Assembly (NCBI GenBank): GCA_026008535.1 | Contig: BRKX01000007.1 | Location: forward strand, 57,525,001 to 57,589,000 | From: Perilla frutescens | Taxonomy: Eukaryota > Streptophyta > Magnoliopsida > Lamiales > Lamiaceae | Length of the DNA stretch: 64,000 bases | Reading direction: 5' to 3' | Shown: one piece after another, positions 33,398-45,375 of the stretch | How the letters are laid out: every line of letters begins with the position of its first letter | Position numbering within the stretch: position 1 is the stretch's first letter | Notes under the pieces: model-generated | The model's input: the letters and a program-made list of their open reading frames with translations, nothing else | Databases searched by the model: none | Told to the model about the DNA's origin: nothing | Position numbers and translations under genes: made by a program

Positions 33398-35482
33398 TTC
33401 CTTCACTTGGCGGTCGATCTCCTTCGTCTCTTCAGGGGACGTGCGGTACGCCGGTCTGTTGGGCAAGACGGCGCCGGGTACGAAGTCGATCTAGTGCTCG
33501 ATCCTACGAACTGGAGGTAATCCACTTGGAATCTCTTCCGGGAACACGTCCGCGAACTCCTCCATAAGTGGCTGCACATCATAAGGCAAAGAAACACCAT
33601 TAGTAGCACTGTCCTTATAAGACAAAAAAACAAAAGGTAAACCTGCTTTAAGTGCTTTCTCTACGCCTTTAACTGAGATGAACATGGATCGATTCTTTGC
33701 TTTGTTTGGGGCTGATCCGGATGCCTTTCCATGAGCTAAGGACTCGTTGGGAGGCGTCTTAGGGGCTGCATTGGTCGAACTTGGTGTGGAACTCGGCTGA
33801 GAAGTGGCGGCCGAATTGGTTCGGGCTGCGGCTGCGGTCTGTTTTGCTCGTTCTTGCTTGAATCTCTCTTGCATCCTTTCTTGATCCTCTGCAACGGCTT
33901 TAGGAGTGAGTGGCTTGAGCACAGTGGTTCGGCCATCTCTTGTGATTGAATAGGTGTTGGCTAAACCATCGTGAACCGCTTTTCTATCAAACTGCCACGG
34001 TCTTCCTAAAAGAATGTGGGCTGCTTCCATAGGAATAACATCACAAAGAACAGTGTCAGAATAACGACCTTTAGTAAAAGAAACGTGTACCTGACCTGTA
34101 ACTCTGATAGATCCGCGATCTGTGAGCCACTGCAACTTGTACGGTTTTGGATGCTTTGTTGTATGTGGTAAGGGCGAGTTTATCAACGGTATACTGGCTG
34201 ATTGCGTTGATTACACTCCCACTGTCGATGATCATCGCACAAGTCTGATCTTTGATGGCAACTCAAGTGTAGAAAATGTTCTCTCGTTGCGATTGTTCTT
34301 CTTCTTCACGACTGATGTTCAGACTGCGAATAGAAACTAAGCTGACATGAGGTAAGCTCGACTTCCTCATCATCTGGCTCGACTTCAGGGTCTTCAACGA
34401 CTTCAGGGATGGTGGCTTGAGGCTCTTCTTCACCTTCACTGGCTGATTCAAGTCCATTCTGTTCATTGAGGAACAGAACACGCCGGTTTGGACACTGATT
34501 CTGAAAATGACCCCAACCTTGGCATTTATGAAACTGCATGTCACGTGCTCGACTAGAAGCTGAATTCGGCATTGGAGTGGGCTGATTGGGCCGTTGGAAT
34601 GGTGGCCTGGGCGTAGACTCGGGTCTACGGCTTGCTTGCGGTGTAGAACGGTCGAAACGGCGTTCCGGAGGACCGGATTGACCTCGGGGTCGTGTGGAAT
34701 CAACAGAAGGAGTAGAAGGTGATGTGGAAGGTGTACCTTTACTCCAAGGTTGTCGAGTAGGGGCTGAACCATGACTGGATCGACGGCGGCCTTCTCGCAG
34801 CTGCTTTTCCACAATCGATGCGTACTGCACCATTCTCTCTATGCTGGTGAACTCCTTGAGTTCTACTTCACAGGAAATGTCAGGATTCATACCTTCAATG
34901 TACCGAATGATGGTAGCATTTAAAGTCTCCTCCTTCCCGACTCAATTCAGGGCGGTTTCAAGCTCTTTGTGGTATTCTTCGATCGAACGGATGCCTTGCT
35001 TGATCCAGTTGAGCTTCTTCTCAAGCTCTCTTTCATAGTGGACTGGAATGAAGCATCCACGCATGAAACCTTTCATCTCCTTCCAATTGTTGATGGGCGG
35101 ATTTCTGATCCTTCGTCTTCTTTCTTGCTGCATCTCCCACCAAGTGGCTGCGTAGCCTTTAAACTCCAAACATGCTAATTGCACCTTTTTAGCTTCTGAA
35201 AAATCATAGCATGCGAAAATCTTCTCTACCTTACGTTCCCAATCAAGATAGATATCGAGATCGTGAAGGCCTTCAAACTCTGGGATGCTCATCTTGGTAT
35301 TGTTGAGCATTCGGTCTTCATCATAGTCATCTCGACTATTCCCACGTCTCGGGCGACGGCCTCGGTCGAATTCTTCAGTATTCTCATCAAAGTACTTCTC
35401 TTCTGGCTCGTTTTGACGCTCAAGGCGCTGATTTCCTCGAATTGGTAGAGGAAAAATGGGCGTTGTTTTAGTGCGTTCAAGG
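33398..35482 (-). pseudogene. gag-pol: Element A' gag-protease-RT, decayed, right of the B insertion
   Basis: Continues A' from RT (33398) back through protease (about 34050-34250), the Gag knuckle (near 34500-34545; one His codon in the usual DIQCHKC context has become FHKC) and the Gag core (34942-35310). Breaks: a CAG-to-TAG stop near 33491, a 4-nt insertion near 34162, a CGA-to-TGA stop at 34263, a 1-nt insertion near 34353 and a CGA-to-TGA stop near 34942. At 35483 plus-strand element A2 interrupts it, so the gag start and 5' LTR should lie beyond the right window edge. It is distinct from element A, since both contain the same RT segment. Confidence 0.82.
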
Positions 35483-35911
35483 TGATGAGGACATCCGTAG
35501 CAATGAGGAAGTCAATGAAGAGCTTCAATTCAAAGGACCCGTCACAAGACTACGAGCTAAGAAGTTGCAAGATTATTTGCAAGCCACAATTCGCAAGAAG
35601 CTTGAAGAAGAAGACGGCGTACAAGGAAGCTTGAAAATGATGAACTTGTTGAAATTGGAAGATGGAGATCAAGACATGGAGAACACAATATGAAGATGTG
35701 CATGTGTGCAAATGGACGTGTGCATGAGCTTGAAGTGAAGAAGGATCGGCCGAAATAGAGCAAGACCAATTTTCGGTCCTTGTGTTATTTTATCTAGTAG
35801 TTATTTTTATTTTGGACTATAGTATTTATTTTATTTAATTATACTATAGTTAGGATCAGTTTTATTTAATTAAAATAGGGTAATTTTCGGTCATGTCAAA
35901 GTCATAGTTTG
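35483..35911 (+). repeat. A2 5' LTR, segment 1
   Basis: Starts TGATGAGGACATCCG, almost identical to the A2 3' LTR start at 58566. It ends at GTTTG, the target of solo LTR S. Confidence 0.88.
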
Positions 35912-36997
35912 TGATACGACCCGAACTCTAGGAACGAACACACGTCGACACACGTAAGCTTTTGTGTCTTCTACGACTCAAACAATCAAAGAAAATATGC
36001 GGAAGAATTATTGAACAAACTAGATGACTAAGACTCAACTAAAATACCTAGACAATGACACACGAAATAACACAAATCCAATGAACAAGGGGGATGTTAT
36101 GGACGGCTATGATGAAGATATTGAGGATGGAATTTCGATGGTGTTGGAATGGTTTAGAATGGCTTGAGTAGATAGGGTATGTTAGAGATACGATGGACTT
36201 ACGGATTGAACAGAATGACGATGACTTGAACACGATGGGGCTGGTCTTGAGACGGACGTAGATGTTGATGATTGACGTCGATTATGGTTGGATGGTCGTT
36301 GGTTTGTGGATGTGAATTACAACCCGAAAGTTGCCTTGAATCTCGAATGTACACAAGGCCAAATTCTTTAAGTTGCTCTTCGATAGCGAGTTTCCGACGA
36401 TCCCTCGAACGTGGACGGCGAATTCCCTTTGTAAAACTTAGAGGTGCTAAATCTAAGAGTATGAATTTAATTATCTAAACTCACAAAAGATTAAACGGGG
36501 AGAGACGATATTGAAAGCAAAGGCTTAATAATCAAATATAGTCTAAAATAACAATGAAGCATGGATCCACTATTTATAATAGTTGGATCGAATTCCTAAG
36601 GCTAAGGGACGAAAATAATAGTCCTAATTAGACTAGAATTGGACTTTGACTACTTCCTAAACTAGAATTCTATTTAAGGTAGATTTTGTAGATCTTGCCT
36701 TATCTAAAAATCTGGTCAAAATTCTATCTAAAATAACCGAAAAATCCTAACTAAAAATCTGCAAAATTTCGTCCATAATATAATAAATAAAATACTATAG
36801 ACTAATAAATCAATCCCCTTAATTGGATCATCAAGGGCCGATTATTTTGGGCTTTTCCACCATGCATGCTTAACTTGGGCTGAATAGCAAGTATACACAT
36901 CAAGCCCAACAAAAGCACACTTGCACGTCTCCTTCATGTATTGTATTCCACATCTTGATCTCCATCTTCCAATGTCAACAAGTTCATCATCTTCAAG
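35912..36997 (-). repeat. Solo LTR S (A type), left segment
   Basis: Starts TGATACGACCCGAACTC. Together with 44954-45100 it makes an A-type LTR of about 1233 bp flanked by the duplication GTTTG (35907-35911 and 45101-45105). No internal region remains, so it is a solo LTR left by LTR-LTR recombination, later hit by element F. Confidence 0.88.
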
Positions 36998-38048
36998 TGA
37001 TGTGACCCGGACAATGTATCCAAGACACGAGATTTATGCACGCGGAAGACTTCAAGAACGAACTACGTCAGCTAGAAAACAATGGAATCAATCCGACTCA
37101 AACAAGATAAAACTTACTAGAATTACGTAGACACGAACTAGGACTCGATGCAGACACTTGGTACGACTTGAGGGGGGCTGGAACTCGGCGGTGTTGGTGA
37201 CGGATGGCGGCGGTGGTGATGGTAGTGGCGACGGTGGTTTTGATAGAAGGATTGGCTAAAGCGGCGAACCCGTGTTGTATAAACCCGAACGCGCACGTCT
37301 AACTTCTCCGGATAGCAATTCTCCCAAGTACTTGAACGCACCCTGAAGAACTTGAATAGGACTATTGAGTTGCTAAAACAATAGAACTTTGAAGATAAAA
37401 TTTCGATCAACAAAAGATCTTGAGACAGATTGAGAAATAACTCTTGAATTCTTGCAATTGTCTAACTTTTAAAGTGTCACATGGTAGCCCTATTTATAGG
37501 ACATATAGGGGACGAAAATTAGACCTAATTAAGTGATAAAAATCAATCCAAAACTAATCCTAATGAATCTAGGATAAAATCAAAAGATATCAAAAATAAG
37601 ATAACAAAAATCTATCTAAAATCTAACTAGATAAGGATAAATCCCAACAACTTGGGCCTTCATAAATCTCGCCTATTTGGACTTAATTAATCACAACAAT
37701 GGGCTGATTTTATTGATTAAATTCGTGGCCCATGTTATAATTAATCTTGCCACCTTTGCATGAAAAACAGCATCTCCCGATTTCCCATGCAAACGCGTAT
37801 AACTTTTAATGCACACGTCCAAATGGCGTCATTCTTCTTCTCACGTCTTCATGCTTCCTTCTTCATCATTTATGGCAAGCATGGTGATCAATCTCGAACT
37901 GCCCTTGATTTTATCTTCATGCATTTCGAATTTGCGACGAATAGAAGCTTGTAAATAAGCTTGCAACTTCTTAGCTCGCAAACGCGTCATTGGACCTTTA
38001 AACTGCAGCTCCGGATCATTTTCTTCATTGCCTTGTATGACCTCATCA
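36998..38048 (-). repeat. 3' LTR of element F
   Basis: 1051 bp, plus strand TGATGTGACCCGGACAATG...CCTCATCA. It encodes the last ~68 residues of the polyprotein. Confidence 0.92.
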
Positions 38049-41000
38049 TTCCCCCCCTGCTGAAAAGAATTCGTCCTCGAATTCACAGGCTCATCATCAT
38101 CGAACTCATCATCTGCAGAAAAGGGAGATAAGTCAGCAACATTAAATGTAGATGAACACTTATACTCACCGGGTAAATCAATGCGATATGCATTGTCATT
38201 GACTCGACTCAGCACGGTGAATGGTCCATCTCCTCTAGGCATCAATTTCGATTTTCTCAAGTTGGGAAATCGTCCAGGACTCAGATGAATCCAAACGCGA
38301 TCTCCAGGCTGGAAAACCACTTGCTTGCGCCGTTTATTCTTTTGAACAGCATTACGTGCGCCAACGGCTTCAATACGCGCACGTATTTTCTCATGCATCT
38401 CCTTAACTTGTTCCGCTTTTCTTGTACCTTTAACACTTGTTAGATGCTCAACAGGTAAAGGCAACAGATCATTAGGCGTTAGCGGATTAAAACCATAAAC
38501 AACTACAAACGGAGACATATTGGTAGATGAATGCACACTCTATTATAGGCGAATTCAGCATATGGCAAACAATCTTCCCATGATTTCAAGTTGTTTTTAA
38601 CTAAAGCTCGCAGCAAAGTACCTAAAGTGCAATTAACTACTTCAGTTTGTCCATCAGTTTGTGGATGACATGCAGTAGAAAATAACAATTTGGTACCTAA
38701 TTTTCCCCAAAGTACACGCCAAAAATGTGCAAGAAACTTAGAATCCCTATCACTAACAATAGTTCTAGGTATTCCATGTAAACGCACAACATGTATAAAG
38801 AACAGATTGGCTATGTGTACTGCATCATCGGTTTTCCTACATGCAATGAAATGAGACATCTTGGAAAACCTATCAACAACCACAAAAATACTATCTCGAC
38901 CAGATCTAGACCGTGGTAATCCTAATATGAAATCCATAGATAAATCAATCCACGGGGAAGACGGGGCTGGTAGAGGAGTGTATAAACCAAACGGGTGTGA
39001 TGTAGATTTCGATCTCCTACATGTAATGCATCTACTACACACATTCTCAACATCATGCTTCATACGTGGCCAAAAGAAATGTTCATGCAGCAAGTTTAAC
39101 GTTTTAGACACACCAAAGTGACCCATTAAACCTCCCGCATGCGATTCAAGAACTAACAACTCACGCATAGAAGATTTAGGAATACATAACTATGAACCCT
39201 TGAACAAGAACCTATCATGCACGAAATAACCATCAAAAGCACGAGATTTTGAGCAACATTCAGCATATATGGGTGCGAAAAACTCATCACATGCATATAA
39301 CTCCTTAATTGCATCAAATCCCAACATCTTAGCATGCATAAGGTTCAAGAGAACGTACCTTCTCGACAATGCATCAGCAACAACGTTTTCGGCGCCTTTC
39401 TTGTACTTGATGACGTACGGGAAAGACTCGATAAACTCTACCCATCGTGCATGTCGCTTGTTCAGATTTTGTTGGCCTTTCAAATGCTTTAAACTCTCGT
39501 GATCCGTGTGAATCACAAACTCCTTAGGCCATAAATAGTGCTGCCACGTTTCTAAAGCTCTCTTAAGTGCGTACAACTCCTTGTCATAAGTCGAATAACG
39601 AAGGGCTGCATCGTGGAGCTTTTCACTGAAATAGGCGACTGGACGCCGTTCCTGCATCAAAACAGCACCAATCCCTTTGCCCGAGGCATCACATTCAATC
39701 TCAAAAGTTTTATTAAAGTCCGGAAGAGCAAGAACAGGCGCATTACATAAACATGATTTTAAAGTGTTAAACGCATGCTCTTGAACAGGACCCCATTCAA
39801 ACTTTCGATCTTTCTTGCTTAACTCAGTAAGCGGCGCGGCTATACTGGAGAAATCGCGCACAAAGCGACGATAAAAGCCAGCAAGGCCGTGGAAAGACCT
39901 CACGTCACTCGCAGACTTAGGAGTGGGCCATTCCTCAATCGCTTTGATTTTGGAACGGTCTACTTCTATACCACGTAAACTCACAACGAAGCCTAGAAAA
40001 ACGACTTCACTCATGCAAAAAGAACACTTAGACAGATTACCATATAATTTTGACTCTCTAAGAAGCTCAAAAACGTGTCTAAGGTGCTGCATATGTGTAT
40101 GTGTCGTGTCACTGTAAATCAAAATGTCATCAAAATACACAACAACATACTTTCCAATCACTTCACGTAAAACATGATTCATCAGACGCATAAATGTGCT
40201 TGGTGCATTAGTGAGACCAAAAGGCATAACAAGCCATTCATACAAACCATGCTTAGTTTTAAATGCGGTTTTCCATTCATCACCTTCTTGCATACGTACT
40301 TGAAAATAACCAGAACGCAAATCAATTTTAGAAAAGACACGCGAACCAGATAACTCATCAAGCATATCATCTAATCTAGGGATGGGAAAACGATACTTTA
40401 TCGTGATTTTGTTGATTGCACGGCAATCCATGCACATACGCCATTCGTTGTTCTTCTTTGGCACTAGAATCACTGGAACGGCGCACGGGCTCAAGCTCTC
40501 TCGAATTTGCTTCTTCTCCAACAGCTCTTTGACTTGCCTATCTATCTCCTTAGTCTCGTCGGGAGACGTCCTATAGGCTGGTCGGTTGGGAAGCACGGCT
40601 CCGGGGACGAAATCGATCTGATGCTCGATTCCTCGTACTGGTGGTAGTCCTCCGGGTATCTCCTTAGGAAAAACGTCCTTGAACTTATCAAGTAAGGGCT
40701 GCACATCACTATGCAAACACTCATTAGTAGCACTGCTCTTAAATGTGAGTAGAACAAGGGGCATACCTGCTTTAACGGCTTTCTGAACTCCTTTTGCTGA
40801 AATAAACAAGCTCTTCACATGAGGCTTGTTTGAACTCGACTCCAACTCCTTTTCCACAGCTAGGGAGCTCGAATGAGGTGGTTTGGAAGGTGAAGTGGCG
40901 GTGCCAAGGGGCTGTCCGGGGGCTGAGGTCTCGGCCGTGGCCTTCGGGGCCCATTTTGCGGCTGCTTGCTTCGCCTTTTCCTCTTTGAACCTCTCTTGCA

Positions 41001-43053
41001 TGCGTTGCTGATCCGTAGCAACGTCTTTAGGTGATAATGGCCTTAGGGTGCTGATTCGGCCATCAATGTCGACTGTGTAAGTGTTCATACGTCCATCGTG
41101 GACAACACGTCGATCATACTGCCAAGGTCTGCCTAACAACAAGTGTGCCGCATCCATAGGGATAACGTCGCACAAAACAGTGTCAGAAAATTTATGGATT
41201 GAGAATGAGACACTTACCTGGTGAACCACACGTATCTCGCCTCTTTCTGTAAGCCACTGCAGTCTGTATGGTTTTGCATGTTGTTGAACAGGTAGACCAA
41301 GCTTTTCAACTGCGTATTGACTAATGGCGTTGATCACACTGCCACTGTCAATTATCATGGAACACGTGTGACCTTGAATCACTGCACGGGTGTAGAAGAT
41401 GTTCTCCCGTTGGTGTTCTTGTTCCTCTTCTCGAATGATGCTCAAACTCCGGATTGTGACCAAACTGAGCTGAACTTCCGGATCGACTGTATTAGGGGCT
41501 GCATCATTCTCGATCTCTTCTTCAATGGTGGCGTCGCCCACGGGCTCTGTTTCATCCTCACTGGCTGATTCGACTTCATTTGATTCCGTTAAGTATAGAA
41601 TCCGCCGGTTTGGACATTGAGCTTGGAAATGACCCCAACCTTGACACTTATGACATTGGATGTCACGAGCACGATTAGGGGCTGCATTAGGGGCTGTAAC
41701 ACCTTGATTTGGCCGAGTAGGGGTCGGTCGTGGCTGGTTGGGCAGCGTAGACTCGGGTCTACGGCTTGTCTGTGGTGTAGAACGGTCGAAACGCCGTTCG
41801 GGTGGTCCGGGTGGACCTCTAGGACGTGTAGAATCATTAGAAGGAGTAGAAAGTGATGTGGAAGGTGTACCTTTATTCCAAGAGGGGCGTGTAGGGGCTG
41901 AATTGAAGTGGGATCGACGGCGACCCTCTCTTAGCTGCCTTTCCACAATTGATGCGTACTGCACCATTCTTTCTACACTGGTGAAGTCTCTGAGCTCGAC
42001 TTCACATGCAATGTCGGGGTTCATGCCTTCAATGTACCGGATGATGGTAGCATTTAAGGTCTCTTGCTTCCCGACTCGGTTCAGAAGGGTCTCCAATTCC
42101 TTGTGGTACTCTTCAATCGACCTTGTACCTTGTTTGACCCGATTGAGCTTCTTCTCAAGCTCTCTTTCATAATGCATGGGTATAAAATGGCCACGCATAA
42201 ATCCCTTCATTTCCTCCCAGTTATCAATTGGAGGATTGTGGTTTCTGCGTCTTCTTTCTTGTTGCATTTCCCACCATGAGGCTGCATAGCCTCTAAACTC
42301 TAAGCATGCGAGTTGTACCTTCTTTTGCTCTGAAAAGTTGTAGCATGCAAAGATCTTTTCTACCTTACGTTCCCAATCTAAGTAAACATCGGGATCGTGA
42401 AGGCCTTCAAATTCAGGTATGCTCGTCTTAATGTTGTTGAGCCTACCATCATCATCATCATGATGATTTGCACGTCTATGGGGACCTCGGGGTCGGCCAT
42501 GGCGTTCTCTGTGCCCTTGTGGTGGATAATCAACTTCATACCCACTGGCTGCATAGGAATCGTATCCATAATCATAGTCATCTTCAAAGGCGGGCTCACG
42601 GGGCGGCCTTTGATCATTGTGTTGTACAGGCGGCGGCCTGTTAACGTTCCTCTGCTGCTGGCGTCGGTCAGTAGGCCCCATTTGAGGCTCAGGACGCCTC
42701 TCAGCATCATTTTGAGGCTCAGGTTGCCTTGCGGCATTGATTTGAGGCTCAGATTGCCTCGTTTCGTCATCTTGAGGCTCGAGTGGCCTCTTCTCAGGAT
42801 CTCCTTGGACCGTTTGAGATGTGGTCGACTGGGCTTTGAGTCTTGCAAGCTCCTCTTGCAATTCAGCTACTTGGTTGCCAAGTTCGTCTTTCAGTAGACG
42901 ATTTTGTCGTTCAAAGTGTTGAACTAGAGCTTGGTATTGGAACTTGGGATCCCACTGTGGTTCGGACGAGTGGGACTGTTCGCCTGGTGTGTTCGGCGAT
43001 CTAGGCTCCTCAAGGGGTGGAGTAGTCGCCCCTTTATTGTTTCCTTTCTTCAT
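37841..43053 (-). pseudogene. gag-pol: CRM gag-pol polyprotein of element F, two small defects
   Basis: About 1737 codons from 43053 (MKKGNNKGATT), next to an acceptor-like TTTTGCAG. The N-terminal region has four 10-residue EPQ repeats. Domains: Gag core (GYAASWWEMQQ near 258), knuckle (CHKCQGWGHFQAQC near 468), protease (IIDSGS near 568), RT (MDCRAINK near 874; YFDDILIYS near 975), RNase H (HTDHESL), integrase HHCC, DDE core (SMDFILGLP, VSDRDSKFL, HPQTDGQTEVVN) and a C-terminal SPF module, then NSRTNSFQQGGND and GPMTRLRAKKLQ encoded in the LTR. Defects: TAG at 39190-39192 just before the integrase zinc region (Lys expected), and loss of one base near 38543 in integrase (NRVVHSS expected). 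Gag to RNase H is fully open and could still be made. Confidence 0.9.
42681..42800 (-). repeat. Four 30-bp tandem repeats in F gag
   Basis: Units at 42681, 42711, 42741 and 42771, each starting YTTGAGGCTC on the plus strand and encoding ten residues around EPQ (QPEPQNDAER type). Elements A and A2 lack them. Confidence 0.8.
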
Positions 43054-43350
43054 GGTACCTGCAAAACGAACAAACGTGAAGAAAAAGCAAAGTAGTACCT
43101 CACAATTCCTCACAGACGCTCGTGTATGTCACTCTTATTTTTCCACTCGTGTTTAACTCTCAAGTATGTGTAGTGCACGTGTGGAGTGAAATATGGGGGT
43201 GGGTTGATCGAAAAATTCAGCAGCTTCTCTTGACTAGCTCCTCTTGGGTCTTCTTCAAGCTCCAACGGATAAAATCAAGCCGGAAGGTTGCTAAGAGTAG
43301 AAGTAGGCGTGTGGAATGAGTATTCAATGGGTTGGTGTATGTAGACCACG

Positions 43351-43390
43351 GGTGTACGGGTGTACGGGTGTATGGGTGTATGGGTGTATG
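43351..43390 (-). repeat. Five GGTGTAYG octamers in the F leader
   Basis: Two GGTGTACG and three GGTGTATG units in a row on the plus strand. Related octamers lie in the leaders or gene starts of B, G and H. Confidence 0.75.
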
Positions 43391-43399
43391 GACTATGTG

Positions 43400-43874
43400 G
43401 TGTATAAGGTGAACCGGGTGTATGTATGAAAGAGATGGCAATTTCGAATCCTATAGATGATTAGGAACGAAAATTTGATGGTTTAGGATGGATAATCTTG
43501 ATTAGATATGGATGGGGATGGAAAGATCTTGAATAGATATAGATTAGGATGAAATCTATCTAAACAAGGTAAGAAATCTAATGGATAAGGAAATAAGGAT
43601 TTTGAATGTGTGAACACAATCTAAGAATCCCTAAATATATGGAACAAATCTAAAAACAAGGAATTAAAATTGAAAACAAGTAGAACAATCTGATTTTCGT
43701 TTTTTTTTTTTTTTTTTTTTTTTTTGGCCGATTTCTTTTCATTTTTTTTTTTGTTTTCAATGAATATGAATCAGATTACAATAGACTCGAAACAATACGA
43801 AAATTAAATGACACGTATGACAGAAAACTAACACGTATTTGACACGTCGGATTGAACCACGACCAGCAGAGCTG
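43400..43874 (-). other. Leader of element F with A-rich tract
   Basis: No gene. Plus-strand T tracts at 43698-43757 (A-rich in sense) lie between primer site and gag, as in every CRM family here. Confidence 0.55.
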
Positions 43875-43891
43875 ACGTGGCTCTGATACCA
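43875..43891 (-). other. Primer binding site of element F, tRNA-Met
   Basis: In sense TGGTATCAGAGCCACGT, the standard match to tRNA-Met, with an AAATT-type spacer to the LTR, shared with G and H. Confidence 0.85.
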
Positions 43892-43897
43892 AATTTA

Positions 43898-44948
43898 TGA
43901 TGTGACCCGGACAATGTATCCAAGACACGAGATTTATGCACGCGGAAGACTTCAAGAACGAACTACGTCAGCTAGAAAACAATGGAATCAATCCGACTCA
44001 AACAAGATAAAACTTACTAGAATTACGTAGACACGAACTAGGACTCGATGCAGACACTTGTTACGACTTGAGGGGGGCTGGAACTCGGCGGTGTTGGTGA
44101 CGGATGGCGGCGGTGGTGATGGTAGTGGCGACGGTGGTGTTGATAGAAGGATTGGCTAAAGCGGCGAACCCGTGTTGTATAAACCCGAACGCGCACGTCT
44201 AACTTCTCCGGATAGCAATTCTCCCAAGTACTTGAACGCACCCTGAAGAACTTGAATAGGACTATTGAGTTGCTAAAACAATAGAACTTTGAAGATAAAA
44301 TTTCGATCAACAAAAGATCTTGAGACAGATTGAGAAATAACTCTTGAATTCTTGCAATTGTCTAACTTTTAAAGTGTCACATGGTAGCCCTATTTATAGG
44401 ACATATAGGGGACGAAAATTAGACCTAATTAAGTGATAAAAATCAATCCAAAACTAATCCTAATGAATCTAGGATAAAATCAAAAGATATCAAAAATAAG
44501 ATAACAAAAATCTATCTAAAATCTAACTAGATAAGGATAAATCCCAACAACTTGGGCCTTCATAAATCTCGCCTATTTGGACTTAATTAATCACAACAAT
44601 GGGCTGATTTTATTGATTAAATTCGTGGCCCATGTTATAATTAATCTTGCCACCTTTGCATGAAAAACAGCATCTCCCGATTTCCCATGCAAACGCGTAT
44701 AACTTTTAATGCACACGTCCAAATGGCGTCATTCTTCTTCTCACGTCTTCATGCTTCCTTCTTCATCATTTATGGCAAGCATGGTGATCAATCTCGAACT
44801 GCCCTTGATTTTATCTTCATGCATTTCGAATTTGCGACGAATAGAAGCTTGTAAATAAGCTTGCAACTTCTTAGCTCGCAAACGCGTCATTGGACCTTTA
44901 AACTGCAGCTCCGGATCATTTTCTTCATTGCCTTGTATGACCTCATCA
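43898..44948 (-). repeat. 5' LTR of element F
   Basis: 1051 bp, identical to the 3' LTR except for about two bases. Confidence 0.92.
44389..44400 (-). promoter_or_regulatory. TATA box of element F LTR
   Basis: In sense CCTATAAATAGG. Confidence 0.55.
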
Positions 44949-44953
44949 TCAAG

Positions 44954-45100
44954 CTTCCTTGTACGCTGTCTTCTTCTTCAAGCTTCTTGCGGATTGTAGC
45001 TTGCAAATATTCTTGCAACTTCTTAGCTCTTAATCTTGTGACGGGTCCTTTGAATTGAAGCTCCTCATTGACTTCCTCATTGCTATGGATGTCCTCATCA
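44954..45100 (-). repeat. Solo LTR S, right segment
   Basis: Resumes after the F duplication TCAAG and ends ...GATGTCCTCATCA, as the element A LTR does. Followed by GTTTG, matching 35907-35911. Confidence 0.88.
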
Positions 45101-45105
45101 GTTTG

Positions 45106-45375
45106 ACTAGGATTTTAGATAAGGTAAGATCTACAAGTTCTACCTTAAATAGAATTCTAGTTTAGGAAATATCCAAAACCAATCCTAGATTGATTTGGAC
45201 TATTATTTTCGGTCCATAGCTTATAGATTTTCGGTCCTCTTATTCTTATAAATAGGGGATCCATGTGACATTCATACTTTAGACTATATTTGATTATTAA
45301 GCCTTTGCTTTCAATATCGTCTCTCCCCTTTTGATCTTTGTGAGTTTAGATAATTAAATTCATACTCTTAGATTT
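45106..45375 (+). repeat. A2 5' LTR, segment 2
   Basis: Continues segment 1 (ACTAGGATTTTAGATAAGG, as at 58994 in the A2 3' LTR) and contains the promoter. It ends at GATTT, the target of element G. Confidence 0.88.
45247..45258 (+). promoter_or_regulatory. TATA box of A2 5' LTR
   Basis: TATAAATAGGGGATCCATGTGACA. The transcript start should lie about 30 nt downstream. Element G now separates it from the rest of A2. Confidence 0.55.

Larger units (their letters stand above)
43059..44017 (-). other. Predicted leader intron of element F
   Basis: In sense a donor-like CTAGTAAGT in the LTR (44012-44017) and an acceptor TTCGTTTTGCAG ending at 43059, 5 nt before the gag ATG. The 959 nt removed would include the primer site. 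Prediction only. Confidence 0.4.
36998..44948 (-). mobile_element. CRM-clade element F, nearly intact autonomous copy
   Basis: 7951 bp: 1051-bp LTRs at 36998-38048 and 43898-44948, perfect duplication TCAAG (36993-36997 and 44949-44953), polypurine tract 38049-38061, gag-pol 37841-43053, primer site 43875-43891. I see only two differences between the LTRs (near 37151 and 37232), so it is the youngest datable insertion here. Only one nonsense codon and one 1-nt deletion spoil gag-pol. Confidence 0.92.

Noticed and set aside
20461..35482. A and A' as two halves of one element
   Set aside because: Both contain the RT segment around MDCRAINK, so they are separate copies.
43683..43760. Satellite or telomere-like repeat
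   Set aside because: The T tracts are leader A-rich segments of CRM elements; no tandem satellite unit is present anywhere.
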